Under the pieces are notes generated by a model. That model was not told the DNA's origin. It saw only the letters and a list, made by a program, of their open reading frames with translations, and ran no database searches. The translations under genes were made by a program, and so were the position numbers. 64,000 bases of DNA from Epibacterium sp. Ofav1-8 (GTDB lineage Bacteria > Pseudomonadota > Alphaproteobacteria > Rhodobacterales > Rhodobacteraceae): positions 1 through 64,000 of the forward strand of contig NZ_JAKRFD010000010.1 in assembly GCF_022348185.1 (NCBI RefSeq), read 5' to 3'. Shown here piece after piece: positions 56,488 through 63,690 of the stretch (position 1 is its first letter; each line of letters opens with the position of its first letter).

Positions 56488-56496
56488 TCGCGGAGG

Positions 56497-56564
56497 AGGG
56501 GGCGCTGCCCCCTCGTGTCCCTTCGGGTCACTTCACCCCCGAGGTATTTATCAAAAGATGAAGG
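56497..56564 (-). repeat. Dispersed intergenic repeat, copy 3 (inverted)
   Basis: Read on the minus strand it has TTCATCTTTTGATAAATACC, then CTCGGGGG, a CCCGAAGGG inverted part, and ends GGGGGC-AGC-GCCCCC. This is the same plan as copy 1 at 251-312, with a longer middle. It lies between the rnj stop and its terminator. Confidence 0.75.
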
Positions 56565-56586
56565 AGGCACAGGCCTCTGAAACGGA

Positions 56587-56620
56587 AAACGCCCGGACCG
56601 CTCTGGTCCGGGCGTTTTTC
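56587..56620. terminator. Bidirectional terminator after rnj
   Basis: AAAACGCCCGGACC (about 56586-56599) pairs with GGTCCGGGCGTTTTT (56605-56619) around a 5-base loop. The A- and T-tracts let it serve rnj and the convergent small ORF. Confidence 0.92.
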
Positions 56621-56656
56621 GCAAGCGCGCCGGTCGGCACAGGGCCGCAGCCCTGA

Positions 56657-56830
56657 TCAGGCGTGGCGCGGGCGGCTCAGCAGCAGGGCCGGGGCCTTGA
56701 TCACGCGCTGAAGACCGGCACCGATGGCCAGCAACATGCTGCGGAAGGCTTCGGCGCGCATCTTGCGGGCCCGCAGTTCGATTTCTTTCAGGTCGTCGCT
56801 CAGAAGCGGTGCGGTTGTCATCAAGTCCAT
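56657..56830 (-). CDS. Small conserved helical protein (57 aa), unknown function
   Basis: This 57-residue product contains DDLKEIELRARKMRAEAFRS and MLLAIGAGLQRVIKAPALLL, an acidic-to-basic amphipathic helix followed by a hydrophobic stretch. It resembles the tiny 'RSP_7527' type proteins of Rhodobacterales, which share an E-x-x-AR-x-MRAEA pattern; this is from memory and not verified. The start at 56830 has AAGGTGA 5 bases upstream. A longer frame to 57016 would run through a terminator. An inverted repeat at 56845-56861 just upstream may be part of its regulation. Confidence 0.65.
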   Translation of the reverse strand: MDLMTTAPLLSDDLKEIELRARKMRAEAFRSMLLAIGAGLQRVIKAPALLLSRPRHA

Positions 56831-56844
56831 AACATCACCTTGGG

Positions 56845-56861
56845 GGTATCGTGTTGATACC
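56845..56861. promoter_or_regulatory. Inverted repeat ahead of the small ORF
   Basis: GGTATC-GTGTT-GATACC lies 15 bases before the ATG at 56830. It can form a 6-bp hairpin in the leader or act as an operator. There is no clear evidence for either. Confidence 0.35.
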
Positions 56862-56961
56862 GCCGATGTAGAGGATGTCGGGCCTGATGACATCGCATAG
56901 CTCGGCAATCCCGCTATGCCGCTGCTGCAATGCAGCACCAATTGGGGGCGCGTGTGGCCAC

Positions 56962-56996
56962 AAAAAACCGCCCATGCCTGGGGCAGGGCGGTTTTC
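56962..56996 (-). terminator. Terminator of the DEAD-box helicase gene
   Basis: On the minus strand, AAAACCGCCC pairs with GGGCGGTTTT, with a loop of about 14 bases that can pair further, and a TTTTTTG run follows. It is 24 bp past the helicase stop. Confidence 0.88.
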
Positions 56997-57019
56997 CGAT
57001 AAAGCGATCCGATCAAGGG

Positions 57020-58516
57020 TCAGCTGGCGCGGCGCTCGTCGAAACTCAGCGCGATGAAGCTGGGCATATGGTCGCCCATGCCCACGACCTTGTCGTCGCG
57101 GCGATCATCCTTGCGGCCGCGCCCACGGGACTTGCCGGATTTCTGGCTGTCCTGCTTGTCTGCACGGTCGGATTTGTTTGCTGCCTTGGTGGTCGGCTGT
57201 TCAGCCGCCTGTTCGGGGGCGGGTGCAGGCGTCGGTGCGGCGGTCTGGGCCTCCGCAGCGGCCTCGCTGTTGCCACCACGGCTGCGGCTGCGACGGCTGG
57301 GTTTGGGCTTGTCGGTGGTCTCGGGCGCATCCGCTGCGTCCTTGGCGGCGGCTTTGCGCGGCGCCGGTTTGACCGGGTTGTCCAGCCGGTTGATCTGCTT
57401 CTGCACCAGACCTTCGACCGCATCCAGCGCCTTCTCGTCGCGCGGGGTGCAGATGGTGATCGCCTTGCCGTCGCGACCCGCTCGCCCGGTGCGGCCGATG
57501 CGGTGCACGTAGTCCTCGGCATGGCCGGGCACGTCGAAGTTGAACACATGGCTCACCGACGGAACATCCAGACCGCGTGCGGCCACGTCAGAGGCCACGA
57601 GGATCTTCAGCGCGCCATCGCGGAACCCGTCCAGTGTTTTTGTGCGCTGGCTCTGATCCAGATCGCCATGGATCGGCGCCGCGTCATAGCCGTATTTCTT
57701 CAGCGATTTGGCGACGATATCCACGTCGGTTTTGCGGTTGCAGAAGATGATGGCGTTTTTGACCGCCTCGCCTTCTTGATTGATCAGCTCGCGCAGAACG
57801 CGGCGTTTCTCGCTGCCTTCGCGATCCTTGCGGGAGGCTTTGAACATCACCACCGCCTGTTCGATCGTCTCGGAGGTGGTCGCTTGCCGCGCGATCTCCA
57901 CCCGTTCGGGGCCGGAGAGGAACGTATTGGTGATGCGCTCGATCTCCGGTGCCATAGTGGCGGAGAAGAACAGCGTCTGGCGGGTGAAGGGCGTCAGCGA
58001 GAAGATGCGTTCGATATCGGGAATAAAGCCCATATCAAGCATCCGGTCGGCCTCATCCACCACCATGATCTCGATGCCGGTCAAGAGCAGCTTGCCGCGC
58101 TCGAAATGGTCCAGCAGGCGGCCCGGTGTGGCGATCAGCACGTCAACGCCACGGTCGATGGCTGCATCCTGTTCCTTGAAGGAGACGCCGCCGATCAGCA
58201 GGGCCTTCGTCAGTTTGACGTGTTTGGCGTAGGTGTCGAAGTTTTCCGCCACCTGTGCGGCCAATTCGCGCGTCGGGCAGAGCACCAGCGAGCGCGGCAT
58301 GCGCGCCCGGGCGCGGCCACGGGCAAGGCGGGTGATCATCGGCAGGGTGAAAGAGGCAGTCTTGCCGGTGCCGGTCTGAGCGATCCCGAGGACATCGCGT
58401 CCTTCCAGGGCGGCGGGAATCGCGCCTGCCTGGATCGGGGTCGGGCTTTCATATCCTGCTTCCTCAATGGCTTTGAGGACCTTCGGATTAAGGTTCAGAT
58501 CGGTGAATTTTGTCAT
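57020..58516 (-). CDS. DEAD-box ATP-dependent RNA helicase (RhlE-like)
   Basis: This 498-residue protein has all DEAD-box motifs: Q motif ESPTPIQAGAIP, motif I AQTGTGKTASFTLP, Ia PTRELA, II VVDEADRMLDMGF, III SATM and VI HRIGRTGRAGRDG. The C-terminal 120 residues are low-complexity and rich in Lys, Arg, Ala, Pro and Ser (KPSRRSRSRGGNSE, DRADKQDSQKSGKSRGRGRK). This basic tail is common in RNA-chaperone helicases such as RhlE. The role is likely ribosome assembly or mRNA decay in the cold. The start at 58516 gives the normal N-terminus (TKFTDLNLNPKVLKAIEE). Confidence 0.93.
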   Translation of the reverse strand: MTKFTDLNLNPKVLKAIEEAGYESPTPIQAGAIPAALEGRDVLGIAQTGTGKTASFTLPMITRLARGRARARMPRSLVLCPTRELAAQVAENFDTYAKHVKLTKALLIGGVSFKEQDAAIDRGVDVLIATPGRLLDHFERGKLLLTGIEIMVVDEADRMLDMGFIPDIERIFSLTPFTRQTLFFSATMAPEIERITNTFLSGPERVEIARQATTSETIEQAVVMFKASRKDREGSEKRRVLRELINQEGEAVKNAIIFCNRKTDVDIVAKSLKKYGYDAAPIHGDLDQSQRTKTLDGFRDGALKILVASDVAARGLDVPSVSHVFNFDVPGHAEDYVHRIGRTGRAGRDGKAITICTPRDEKALDAVEGLVQKQINRLDNPVKPAPRKAAAKDAADAPETTDKPKPSRRSRSRGGNSEAAAEAQTAAPTPAPAPEQAAEQPTTKAANKSDRADKQDSQKSGKSRGRGRKDDRRDDKVVGMGDHMPSFIALSFDERRAS

Positions 58517-58710
58517 ATGCGTCCGTTTTTGCGGACACTGACCTGGCCCGCGCGTGTGTCTCTATGCCGGTATCAGTCGGACGCCTGAACAGACAGGAGT
58601 CCCCGGTTGAGGCGGCACATAGCAAAATTGCGTGATATGGTCAAATGATCGCGAATTTCCGCCGAGAATTCGCCGGAGGTTCTGGGCATTTGCAGTATTT
58701 TGGGAACAGT

Positions 58711-59664
58711 TCAGCGGAAGTCGGGGAAATGTTTCTGCCGCGCCTGCGTTGGGTCCAGCGGGCGGGTGCGCAACAGGCCCTCCGCCTGAAGCCGCCGGCG
58801 CAATTCGGGACCATCGGCGCAGACCTCGTCAAAAAAGGCGCGCAGCCCAGATTCGCCCTGTTCGGCCTCGAGCGCGGACAGCACCTCGTGCAGCGTGACA
58901 CCGCCGGCCGCGCGCGGTTTCGCCGGGCGCAGATCTGATCGGTAGGAACCTTTTTGCAGGCGGTAGCGGTAGTGGTGCAGCCAATGATCCCAGTCGGTCG
59001 CATGCCGGTGGCACAGGTCGACCGCGTCCAGCTCCGTCTGGGCGGGATTCTCCGCCCCGCCGACAAAGACGTTGTGGATGCGCAGATCGACATCGTCGAG
59101 GCCGGTGCGCACGAACAGCTTGCCCTGCACGTGACTGATGAACCCGCCCCTCAGGTAGCTGCCGAACCGGGGATAGAGACGGGTGCCCGTCGCCTCGGCG
59201 TCCTTACCGGCAGGGAGGCGTGCCTTGTAGTGATCCGCACTGCCGGCCAGCAGTTCCAAGGGGCGCACGCGGGCGCAGAGCGTGCCGGGCGCGAGGTTTG
59301 CCAGGTGCGCCGAGATTGGCGTGTCCGACCAGAGGAATTCATCCACGTCGATGTGGATCAGCCAATCCAGGTCGCGGGCCTGACGGCGATAGGCGCGGGT
59401 GGCGTTAAGGCTCTGACGGACCTGATGTTTCTGTGGCACCCGGCCCCGGCGTTTTTGCCAATGGGCCTCGGTGGTCTCGATCACCCGGATACGCGGATGC
59501 GCCTTGAGATGCGGCAGGGCCGCGGGGCAGGGCGCATCCAGGTAGAGAAATAGCCGATGGGCCCCCTGTTCAAGGTGCCAGGCGGCAAAGTTCAGGATCG
59601 CGCGTGCCTCTGCCTTGAGCGTCGCGACGAGGCCCCATGTCCCCGGGGCTGCGGGATCTTGCAT
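58711..59664 (-). CDS. Glycosyltransferase family 2-like protein
   Basis: This 317-residue GT-A type protein starts TWGLVATLKAEARAILNFAA WHLEQGAHRLFLYLD and contains LDWLIHIDVDEFLW with the metal-binding DVDEF. It later has GKLFVRTGLDDVDLRIHNVF and DLCHRHATDWDHWLHHYRYR. It belongs to the branch of short, soluble glycosyltransferases (Glyco_tranf_2_4 type) seen scattered in roseobacter genomes, probably used for surface glycans. No donor or acceptor can be deduced. It lies between prfC and the helicase gene, all on the minus strand, with a 194-bp promoter-bearing gap after it. Confidence 0.8.
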   Translation of the reverse strand: MQDPAAPGTWGLVATLKAEARAILNFAAWHLEQGAHRLFLYLDAPCPAALPHLKAHPRIRVIETTEAHWQKRRGRVPQKHQVRQSLNATRAYRRQARDLDWLIHIDVDEFLWSDTPISAHLANLAPGTLCARVRPLELLAGSADHYKARLPAGKDAEATGTRLYPRFGSYLRGGFISHVQGKLFVRTGLDDVDLRIHNVFVGGAENPAQTELDAVDLCHRHATDWDHWLHHYRYRLQKGSYRSDLRPAKPRAAGGVTLHEVLSALEAEQGESGLRAFFDEVCADGPELRRRLQAEGLLRTRPLDPTQARQKHFPDFR

Positions 59665-59686
59665 CTCAACACCTGCCTGCGTGATG

Positions 59687-59714
59687 GAAAACGGGCGCCC
59701 GGTGAAGGGCGCCC
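59687..59714 (-). terminator. Terminator of prfC
   Basis: GGGCGCCC (59693-59700) and GGGCGCCC (59707-59714) form an 8-bp stem around GGTGAA. On the minus strand it is followed by GTTTTCC. It lies directly after the prfC stop and before the glycosyltransferase gene. Confidence 0.75.
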
Positions 59715-59720
59715 GCGGTC

Positions 59721-61328
59721 TCAGACCATCATTTCCTTGGTGGAGGAGAGTTTCAAGTCGGGATAATCCCGTTCCACCCTATCGATGTCCCACTGAAGAC
59801 GCGTCAGGTAAACGATGTCGCCATCGTTATCATGGGCGATGTGCTGTTTGTTGGCGTTGGTGAATTTGTCCACCGCGGCCTTGTCGCCATGCACCCAGCG
59901 CGCCGAGGTGAACTGGCTGGCCTCAAAACGCACCGGCAGGCCGTATTCCATCTCGATCCGGCTGGCGAGCACTTCGAACTGCAACTGGCCGACGACGCCG
60001 ACAATGAAGCCCGAGCCGATCGAGGGTTTGAACACCTTGGCGGCGCCTTCTTCGGCGAATTGCATCAGCGCCTTTTCCAAATGCTTGGCTTTCATCGGGT
60101 CGCCCGCCCGCACGCCTTGCAACAGTTCCGGCGCAAAGGACGGAATACCTGTGACGCGCAAGGCCTCGCCCTCGGTCAACGTGTCGCCGATGCGCAGCTG
60201 GCCGTGGTTGGGGATGCCGATGATGTCACCGCCCCACGCCTCTTCGGCAAGCTCGCGGTCGGAGGCGAGGAACAACACCGGGTTGGAAATCGCCATCGGT
60301 TTCTTGGTGCGCACATGGGTGAGTTTCATGCCGCGTTTGAAATGCCCCGAGGCCAGTCGCACAAAGGCGACGCGGTCGCGGTGCTTGGGGTCCATGTTGG
60401 CCTGCACCTTGAAGACAAAGCCCGCGACCTTCTTTTCCTCGGGGGCGATCTGGCGGGGCTCGGCGGACTGGACCTGCGGCAAGGGGCCGTAGGCGCCGAT
60501 GCCGTCCATCAGCTCGCGCACGCCAAAGGAGTTGATCGCAGAGCCGAACCAGATCGGGGTCATATGCCCCTCAAGCACCGCTTGCGGGTCGAGTGCGGGC
60601 AGCAGCTCGCGCGCCATTTCGACCTCTTCGAGCAGCTTTTCCAAGAGGTGTTCGGGCACGTGTTCGGCCAGTTTGGGATCATCTAGCCCGTTGATGGAGA
60701 TGCTCTCGGCAACCTTGTTGCGGTCGGCGCGGTCCATCAACTCCAACCGGTCACGCAAGAGGTCATAACAGCCGATGAAATCGCGCCCCACACCGATGGG
60801 CCAGCTGGCCGGGGTGACGTCGATGGCGAGATTTTCCTGAATCTCGTCAATGATTTCAAAGGTGTCGCGGCTTTCGCGGTCCATCTTGTTACAGAAGGTC
60901 AGGATCGGCAGATCGCGCAGGCGGCAAACCTCAAAGAGCTTCTGGGTCTGGCTCTCGACGCCCTTGGCGCCGTCGATCACCATGACGGCTGCATCTACGG
61001 CCGTGAGCGTGCGATAGGTGTCCTCGGAAAAATCCGAGTGGCCGGGGGTGTCGACAAGATTGTAGCGGAAATTGCCGTAATCAAAGGACATCGCTGAGGC
61101 CGAGACGGAGATGCCGCGGTCTTTTTCCATCTGCATGAAGTCAGAGCGCGTGCGCCGTGCTTCGCCCTTGGCGCGCACCTGTCCGGCCATCTGGATGGCG
61201 CCACCATAGAGGAGGAACTTCTCGGTCAGGGTGGTCTTGCCCGCATCCGGGTGCGAGATGATCGCAAAGGTGCGGCGCCGCGCGATTTCCGGCGGCAGAT
61301 CGGGGCGGTTATGAGCGGTGTCCAACAT
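59721..61328 (-). CDS. prfC: Peptide chain release factor 3
   Basis: This 535-residue translational GTPase has G1 ISHPDAGKTTLTEKFL, switch I region RRTRSDFMQMEKDRGISVSA, G3 DTPGHSDFSEDTYR and G4 FCNKMDRESRD. The RF3-specific domains II and III follow, with FKPSIGSGFIVGVVGQLQFE. RF3 removes RF1/RF2 from the ribosome after peptide release. The ATG at 61328 gives the normal N-terminus (LDTAHNRPDLPPEIARRRTF). An open frame upstream to 61502 runs through the hairpin-rich intergenic region and is not credible. Confidence 0.96.
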   Translation of the reverse strand: MLDTAHNRPDLPPEIARRRTFAIISHPDAGKTTLTEKFLLYGGAIQMAGQVRAKGEARRTRSDFMQMEKDRGISVSASAMSFDYGNFRYNLVDTPGHSDFSEDTYRTLTAVDAAVMVIDGAKGVESQTQKLFEVCRLRDLPILTFCNKMDRESRDTFEIIDEIQENLAIDVTPASWPIGVGRDFIGCYDLLRDRLELMDRADRNKVAESISINGLDDPKLAEHVPEHLLEKLLEEVEMARELLPALDPQAVLEGHMTPIWFGSAINSFGVRELMDGIGAYGPLPQVQSAEPRQIAPEEKKVAGFVFKVQANMDPKHRDRVAFVRLASGHFKRGMKLTHVRTKKPMAISNPVLFLASDRELAEEAWGGDIIGIPNHGQLRIGDTLTEGEALRVTGIPSFAPELLQGVRAGDPMKAKHLEKALMQFAEEGAAKVFKPSIGSGFIVGVVGQLQFEVLASRIEMEYGLPVRFEASQFTSARWVHGDKAAVDKFTNANKQHIAHDNDGDIVYLTRLQWDIDRVERDYPDLKLSSTKEMMV

Positions 61329-61677
61329 GGGGCTGGCCTTAGCCAGAAAGCGGGTGCGAGGCAAGGAAAAGCGGTGTCTGTGCCATGATCGGAGGGGGCG
61401 CAGGACCGGGGGCGCTCCCGCCCATCCGTCGGTGCGCCCCATACGGGGCACCCCGCGTCCGGTTGGGCCGGGCGCCGGGCCATTCGGCCCGGCGAGGCTC
61501 ACAGCCCCGCACCGGGGCTGTGAGCCATGCCCAACGCCGGACTGGGCGTCTTGTCGTCAGACGAGACACCAGACCGGAGGCGGGAGGAATTGCGACCCCC
61601 GTGAATTTTCGCGGAACAAAATCCTGCGGCGTCACGTTTCCTCTTCGAACGCGAAACAAAACGGAAAGGAATTTCCC
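61329..61677. other. Intergenic region with three strong hairpins and a candidate EcfG-type promoter
   Basis: This 349-bp gap carries no gene. It holds an imperfect stem at about 61432-61452 (GTGCGCCCC..GGGGCAC), a perfect 9-bp stem CGCCGGGCC/GGCCCGGCG at 61473-61494, and a perfect 13-bp stem GGCTCACAGCCCC/GGGGCTGTGAGCC at 61496-61526. No T-tract follows any of them. Downstream, GGAAC (61613-61617), a 17-bp spacer and CGTT (61635-61638) resemble a stress promoter driving the next gene. The prfC promoter must lie near 61330-61400 on the minus strand; I could not fix it. Confidence 0.55.
61613..61638 (+). promoter_or_regulatory. Candidate EcfG-dependent (general stress) promoter
   Basis: GGAAC at 61613-61617, a 17-bp spacer and CGTT at 61635-61638 fit the alphaproteobacterial EcfG consensus GGAAC-N16/17-CGTT exactly. 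The following YqjD-like gene begins 39 bp on. Such genes are often stress- or stationary-phase-induced. Confidence 0.6.
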
Positions 61678-61971
61678 ATGCCGAAGGATCAAGCCGCCCC
61701 GTCCACCGAAGACATTGCAACCCAGATGGACGTGCTGCGCTCCGACATTTCCGCGCTCAGCAAATCCGTCTCCGACCTCGCCAAGGATCGCGCAGGCAAG
61801 GCGCGGGACGCCGCGCGGGACACTGCACGCGAACAGAGCCAGGCCGTGGCCGATGGCGCAGCCCAGATGACCCGTCAGGCCGAAGACGCGGTGCGCGCGC
61901 AGCCCCTGACCGCCACCGCAATTGCGGCCGGGCTGGGCTTTGCGCTGGGGTATCTGAGCAATCGCCGCTGA
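61678..61971 (+). CDS. YqjD/ElaB-type (DUF883-like) membrane-anchored protein
   Basis: This 97-residue protein has an acidic start (PKDQAAPSTEDIATQM), a long amphipathic helical middle (VLRSDISALSKSVSDLAKDR then ARDAARDTAREQSQAVADG), and a C-terminal hydrophobic helix (TATAIAAGLGFALGYLSNRR) ending in a basic tail. This is the YqjD/ElaB architecture, in E. coli a tail-anchored, stationary-phase, ribosome-associated inner-membrane protein. The Arg-rich 'GYLSNRR' end and the Pro/Thr turn before the helix (RAQPLTATAIAAG) are typical. The ATG has GGAAAGGA upstream. It pairs with the YqjE-like gene 4 bp further on. Confidence 0.8.
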   Translation: MPKDQAAPSTEDIATQMDVLRSDISALSKSVSDLAKDRAGKARDAARDTAREQSQAVADGAAQMTRQAEDAVRAQPLTATAIAAGLGFALGYLSNRR

Positions 61972-61975
61972 TCCG

Positions 61976-62359
61976 ATGCTGGGTCACATCAAATCCAAGG
62001 CCCGGCGTGGCGCGCGCCGGGTCCAGTTCTCCCTGCTGAGTGCGGGGTGTGCCGCGGTTGGTGCCGGGTTTGGCTCTGCCTCGCTCTATGTCGCATTGCT
62101 GCAGGCGGGGCAGGGGCACGCGATGGCCGCCTTTGTGCTGACCTGCATCTGGTTCGGCCTGTCAGGGGTGTTCCTGCTGCTGAAGGGGATGGTCGGTGAC
62201 CGGACGTCTGACCGCGAGGATGCCCCGGTCGCAACCGCGCCGCCGGTGGCGCATCCCAATGGTCATGCGGCGACCGCGCCAGGGGTTGCCGATGCGTTTC
62301 TCGCTGGCATGAGCGAAGGTGCGGGCTTTGCCCGGATGCAGCAGCGGCGCGGTGACTGA
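61976..62359 (+). CDS. YqjE-like small membrane protein
   Basis: This 127-residue protein has a basic N-terminus (LGHIKSKARRGARRVQFS) and two close membrane helices (LSAGCAAVGAGFGSASLYVALL and GHAMAAFVLTCIWFGLSGVFLL). A cytoplasmic tail rich in Ala, Pro and His follows (PVATAPPVAHPNGHAATAP). The two-helix hairpin with a charged start matches YqjE/phage-holin-superfamily-like proteins encoded behind YqjD. A role in membrane stress is likely but unproven. It starts 4 bp after the YqjD-like gene. A GGCCCGCT/AGCGGGCC stem at 62364-62383 follows without a T-tract. Confidence 0.7.
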   Translation: MLGHIKSKARRGARRVQFSLLSAGCAAVGAGFGSASLYVALLQAGQGHAMAAFVLTCIWFGLSGVFLLLKGMVGDRTSDREDAPVATAPPVAHPNGHAATAPGVADAFLAGMSEGAGFARMQQRRGD

Positions 62360-62460
62360 CCGCGGCCCGCTCGTCAGCGGGCCGGGGCCTGCGTGCCGCG
62401 AAAGGTGCCGACGTTGCGGGGGCTGAGTGTACGCGCAGCTCCGCTGCCCATGGGCGCAGA

Positions 62461-63480
62461 TCAGCGCAGCGAGGCCCGCCGCAGCAGGTCCACCGCATCC
62501 GGCCGCTCTTCCAGAAGCGGCCGCTTGACGTCCAGCCCATGATCGGCCCGCGCGCCATGGCGTCGCGTGGTGCGCATGCGCCATTGCACGTCTGCCGGCA
62601 GGGTCGGCTGCGAGATCGGGTCCACGAGGAGCGACTCCGCCGCGATGCCCTCGGCATAGATGATGTAATGCCGGTCAAACAGGATCTGGAAATAGTCGAC
62701 AAAGCCGCCATCCTGCACCACCACGGTATCGCCATTGACCAGATCACGGGCGCGCAGCAACAGTTCCAGCCGACCCGCCTGCAGGGCATCGGAGCGCTGA
62801 TAGACCATCAGCCGATGATCCGGGCTGACCAGCAGGTCGCGCGCGTTGTTCAACGCTCCCTTGCGGATCAGGATCGGCGCCATTTCCCCCACCGCCCGCA
62901 GCGTTGTCTGGCCGATCCAGGTGATGGGCTGCGCGCCGCTGTCGCGCGTCAGGATGCGATCACCGGGGCGCAGATCCTCGATGGCGCGCTGCGCGCCGGT
63001 GGCCAGCGTGATGCGGGTGCCGCGCGCAAAGGCGACGCAGGACATTTGCGCCAGCCGGTGCTGCAGGCCCTGCCGCGTGCCGTTCACCAGACGATAGCCT
63101 GTAAACGGGACCATTGGGGCCTGTGGCAGCAGGTAGATCGCCGCGATCATGCCCTCCGGATCGGTTTCGACGATCAACAGCGCCTCCACCGCAGCGCCGA
63201 GCTCCGGCATCAGCGTCACGACGCCATCCAGGAACAAGGGCGCCCCCGGCGTGCCGAGCGCACTGTCGCGATGCACGGAAAACCCGCCATCCAGCTGCGC
63301 GCAAATGCCCAGCCGCGCCGGGCTGGCACTGCTGCGCAATTCATAGACATCATCCATCACCAGCTCGTCCAGGATGCTGATCGGATCGCCTGCGTTCACA
63401 CCGAAACTGGCGCGGAACAGGTCCGCCGGATAGGCCGGCAGCGACTGGATGGAATGGGCGGTGCGGCTCACGTTGATCAT
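62461..63480 (-). CDS. Hint-domain protein
   Basis: This 339-residue protein has an N-terminal region (about 1-140) of unknown fold with DDVYELRSSASPARLGICAQ. The Hint (hedgehog/intein) module follows at about 145-300: CVAFARGTRITLATG, AIEDLRPGDRILTRDSGAQP, NARDLLVSPDHRLMVY and HYIIYAEGIAAESL. The nucleophilic Cys, the SPDHRL block histidine and the late His of the family are visible. Rhodobacteraceae encode many such Hint_2 proteins, often beside repeats-in-toxin surface proteins. There is no obvious C-extein after the module, so protein splicing is unlikely; autoproteolysis is possible. Confidence 0.85.
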   Translation of the reverse strand: MINVSRTAHSIQSLPAYPADLFRASFGVNAGDPISILDELVMDDVYELRSSASPARLGICAQLDGGFSVHRDSALGTPGAPLFLDGVVTLMPELGAAVEALLIVETDPEGMIAAIYLLPQAPMVPFTGYRLVNGTRQGLQHRLAQMSCVAFARGTRITLATGAQRAIEDLRPGDRILTRDSGAQPITWIGQTTLRAVGEMAPILIRKGALNNARDLLVSPDHRLMVYQRSDALQAGRLELLLRARDLVNGDTVVVQDGGFVDYFQILFDRHYIIYAEGIAAESLLVDPISQPTLPADVQWRMRTTRRHGARADHGLDVKRPLLEERPDAVDLLRRASLR

Positions 63481-63690
63481 GCGCGGTGGTCCAGGCTTTG
63501 GGTTTCAGGGGGCGCGGCGCCTCGAACAGGACACCCGATATTGCGCGGGTCTTGGTAAACACTAGGTTCACACTTGGGCGAGAACCGGGCGCTGGCGGGA
63601 AAAATTCTGGTCCGGGCGCTCTGTGCCGGCTGGTCAATCCCCTGCGCGGCTGGCAGGGTCTGGCAAACCACACGCATGGGGAGAAGTGTC

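Noticed and set aside
61339-61692. Frames through the hairpin cluster upstream of the yqjD-like gene
   Set aside because: They read the inverted repeats as Pro/Arg/Gly text and disagree between strands; not credible genes.
62461-63480. Hint protein as an intein
   Set aside because: No host protein is interrupted and there is no C-extein; the order fits the stand-alone Hint_2 proteins common in this family.
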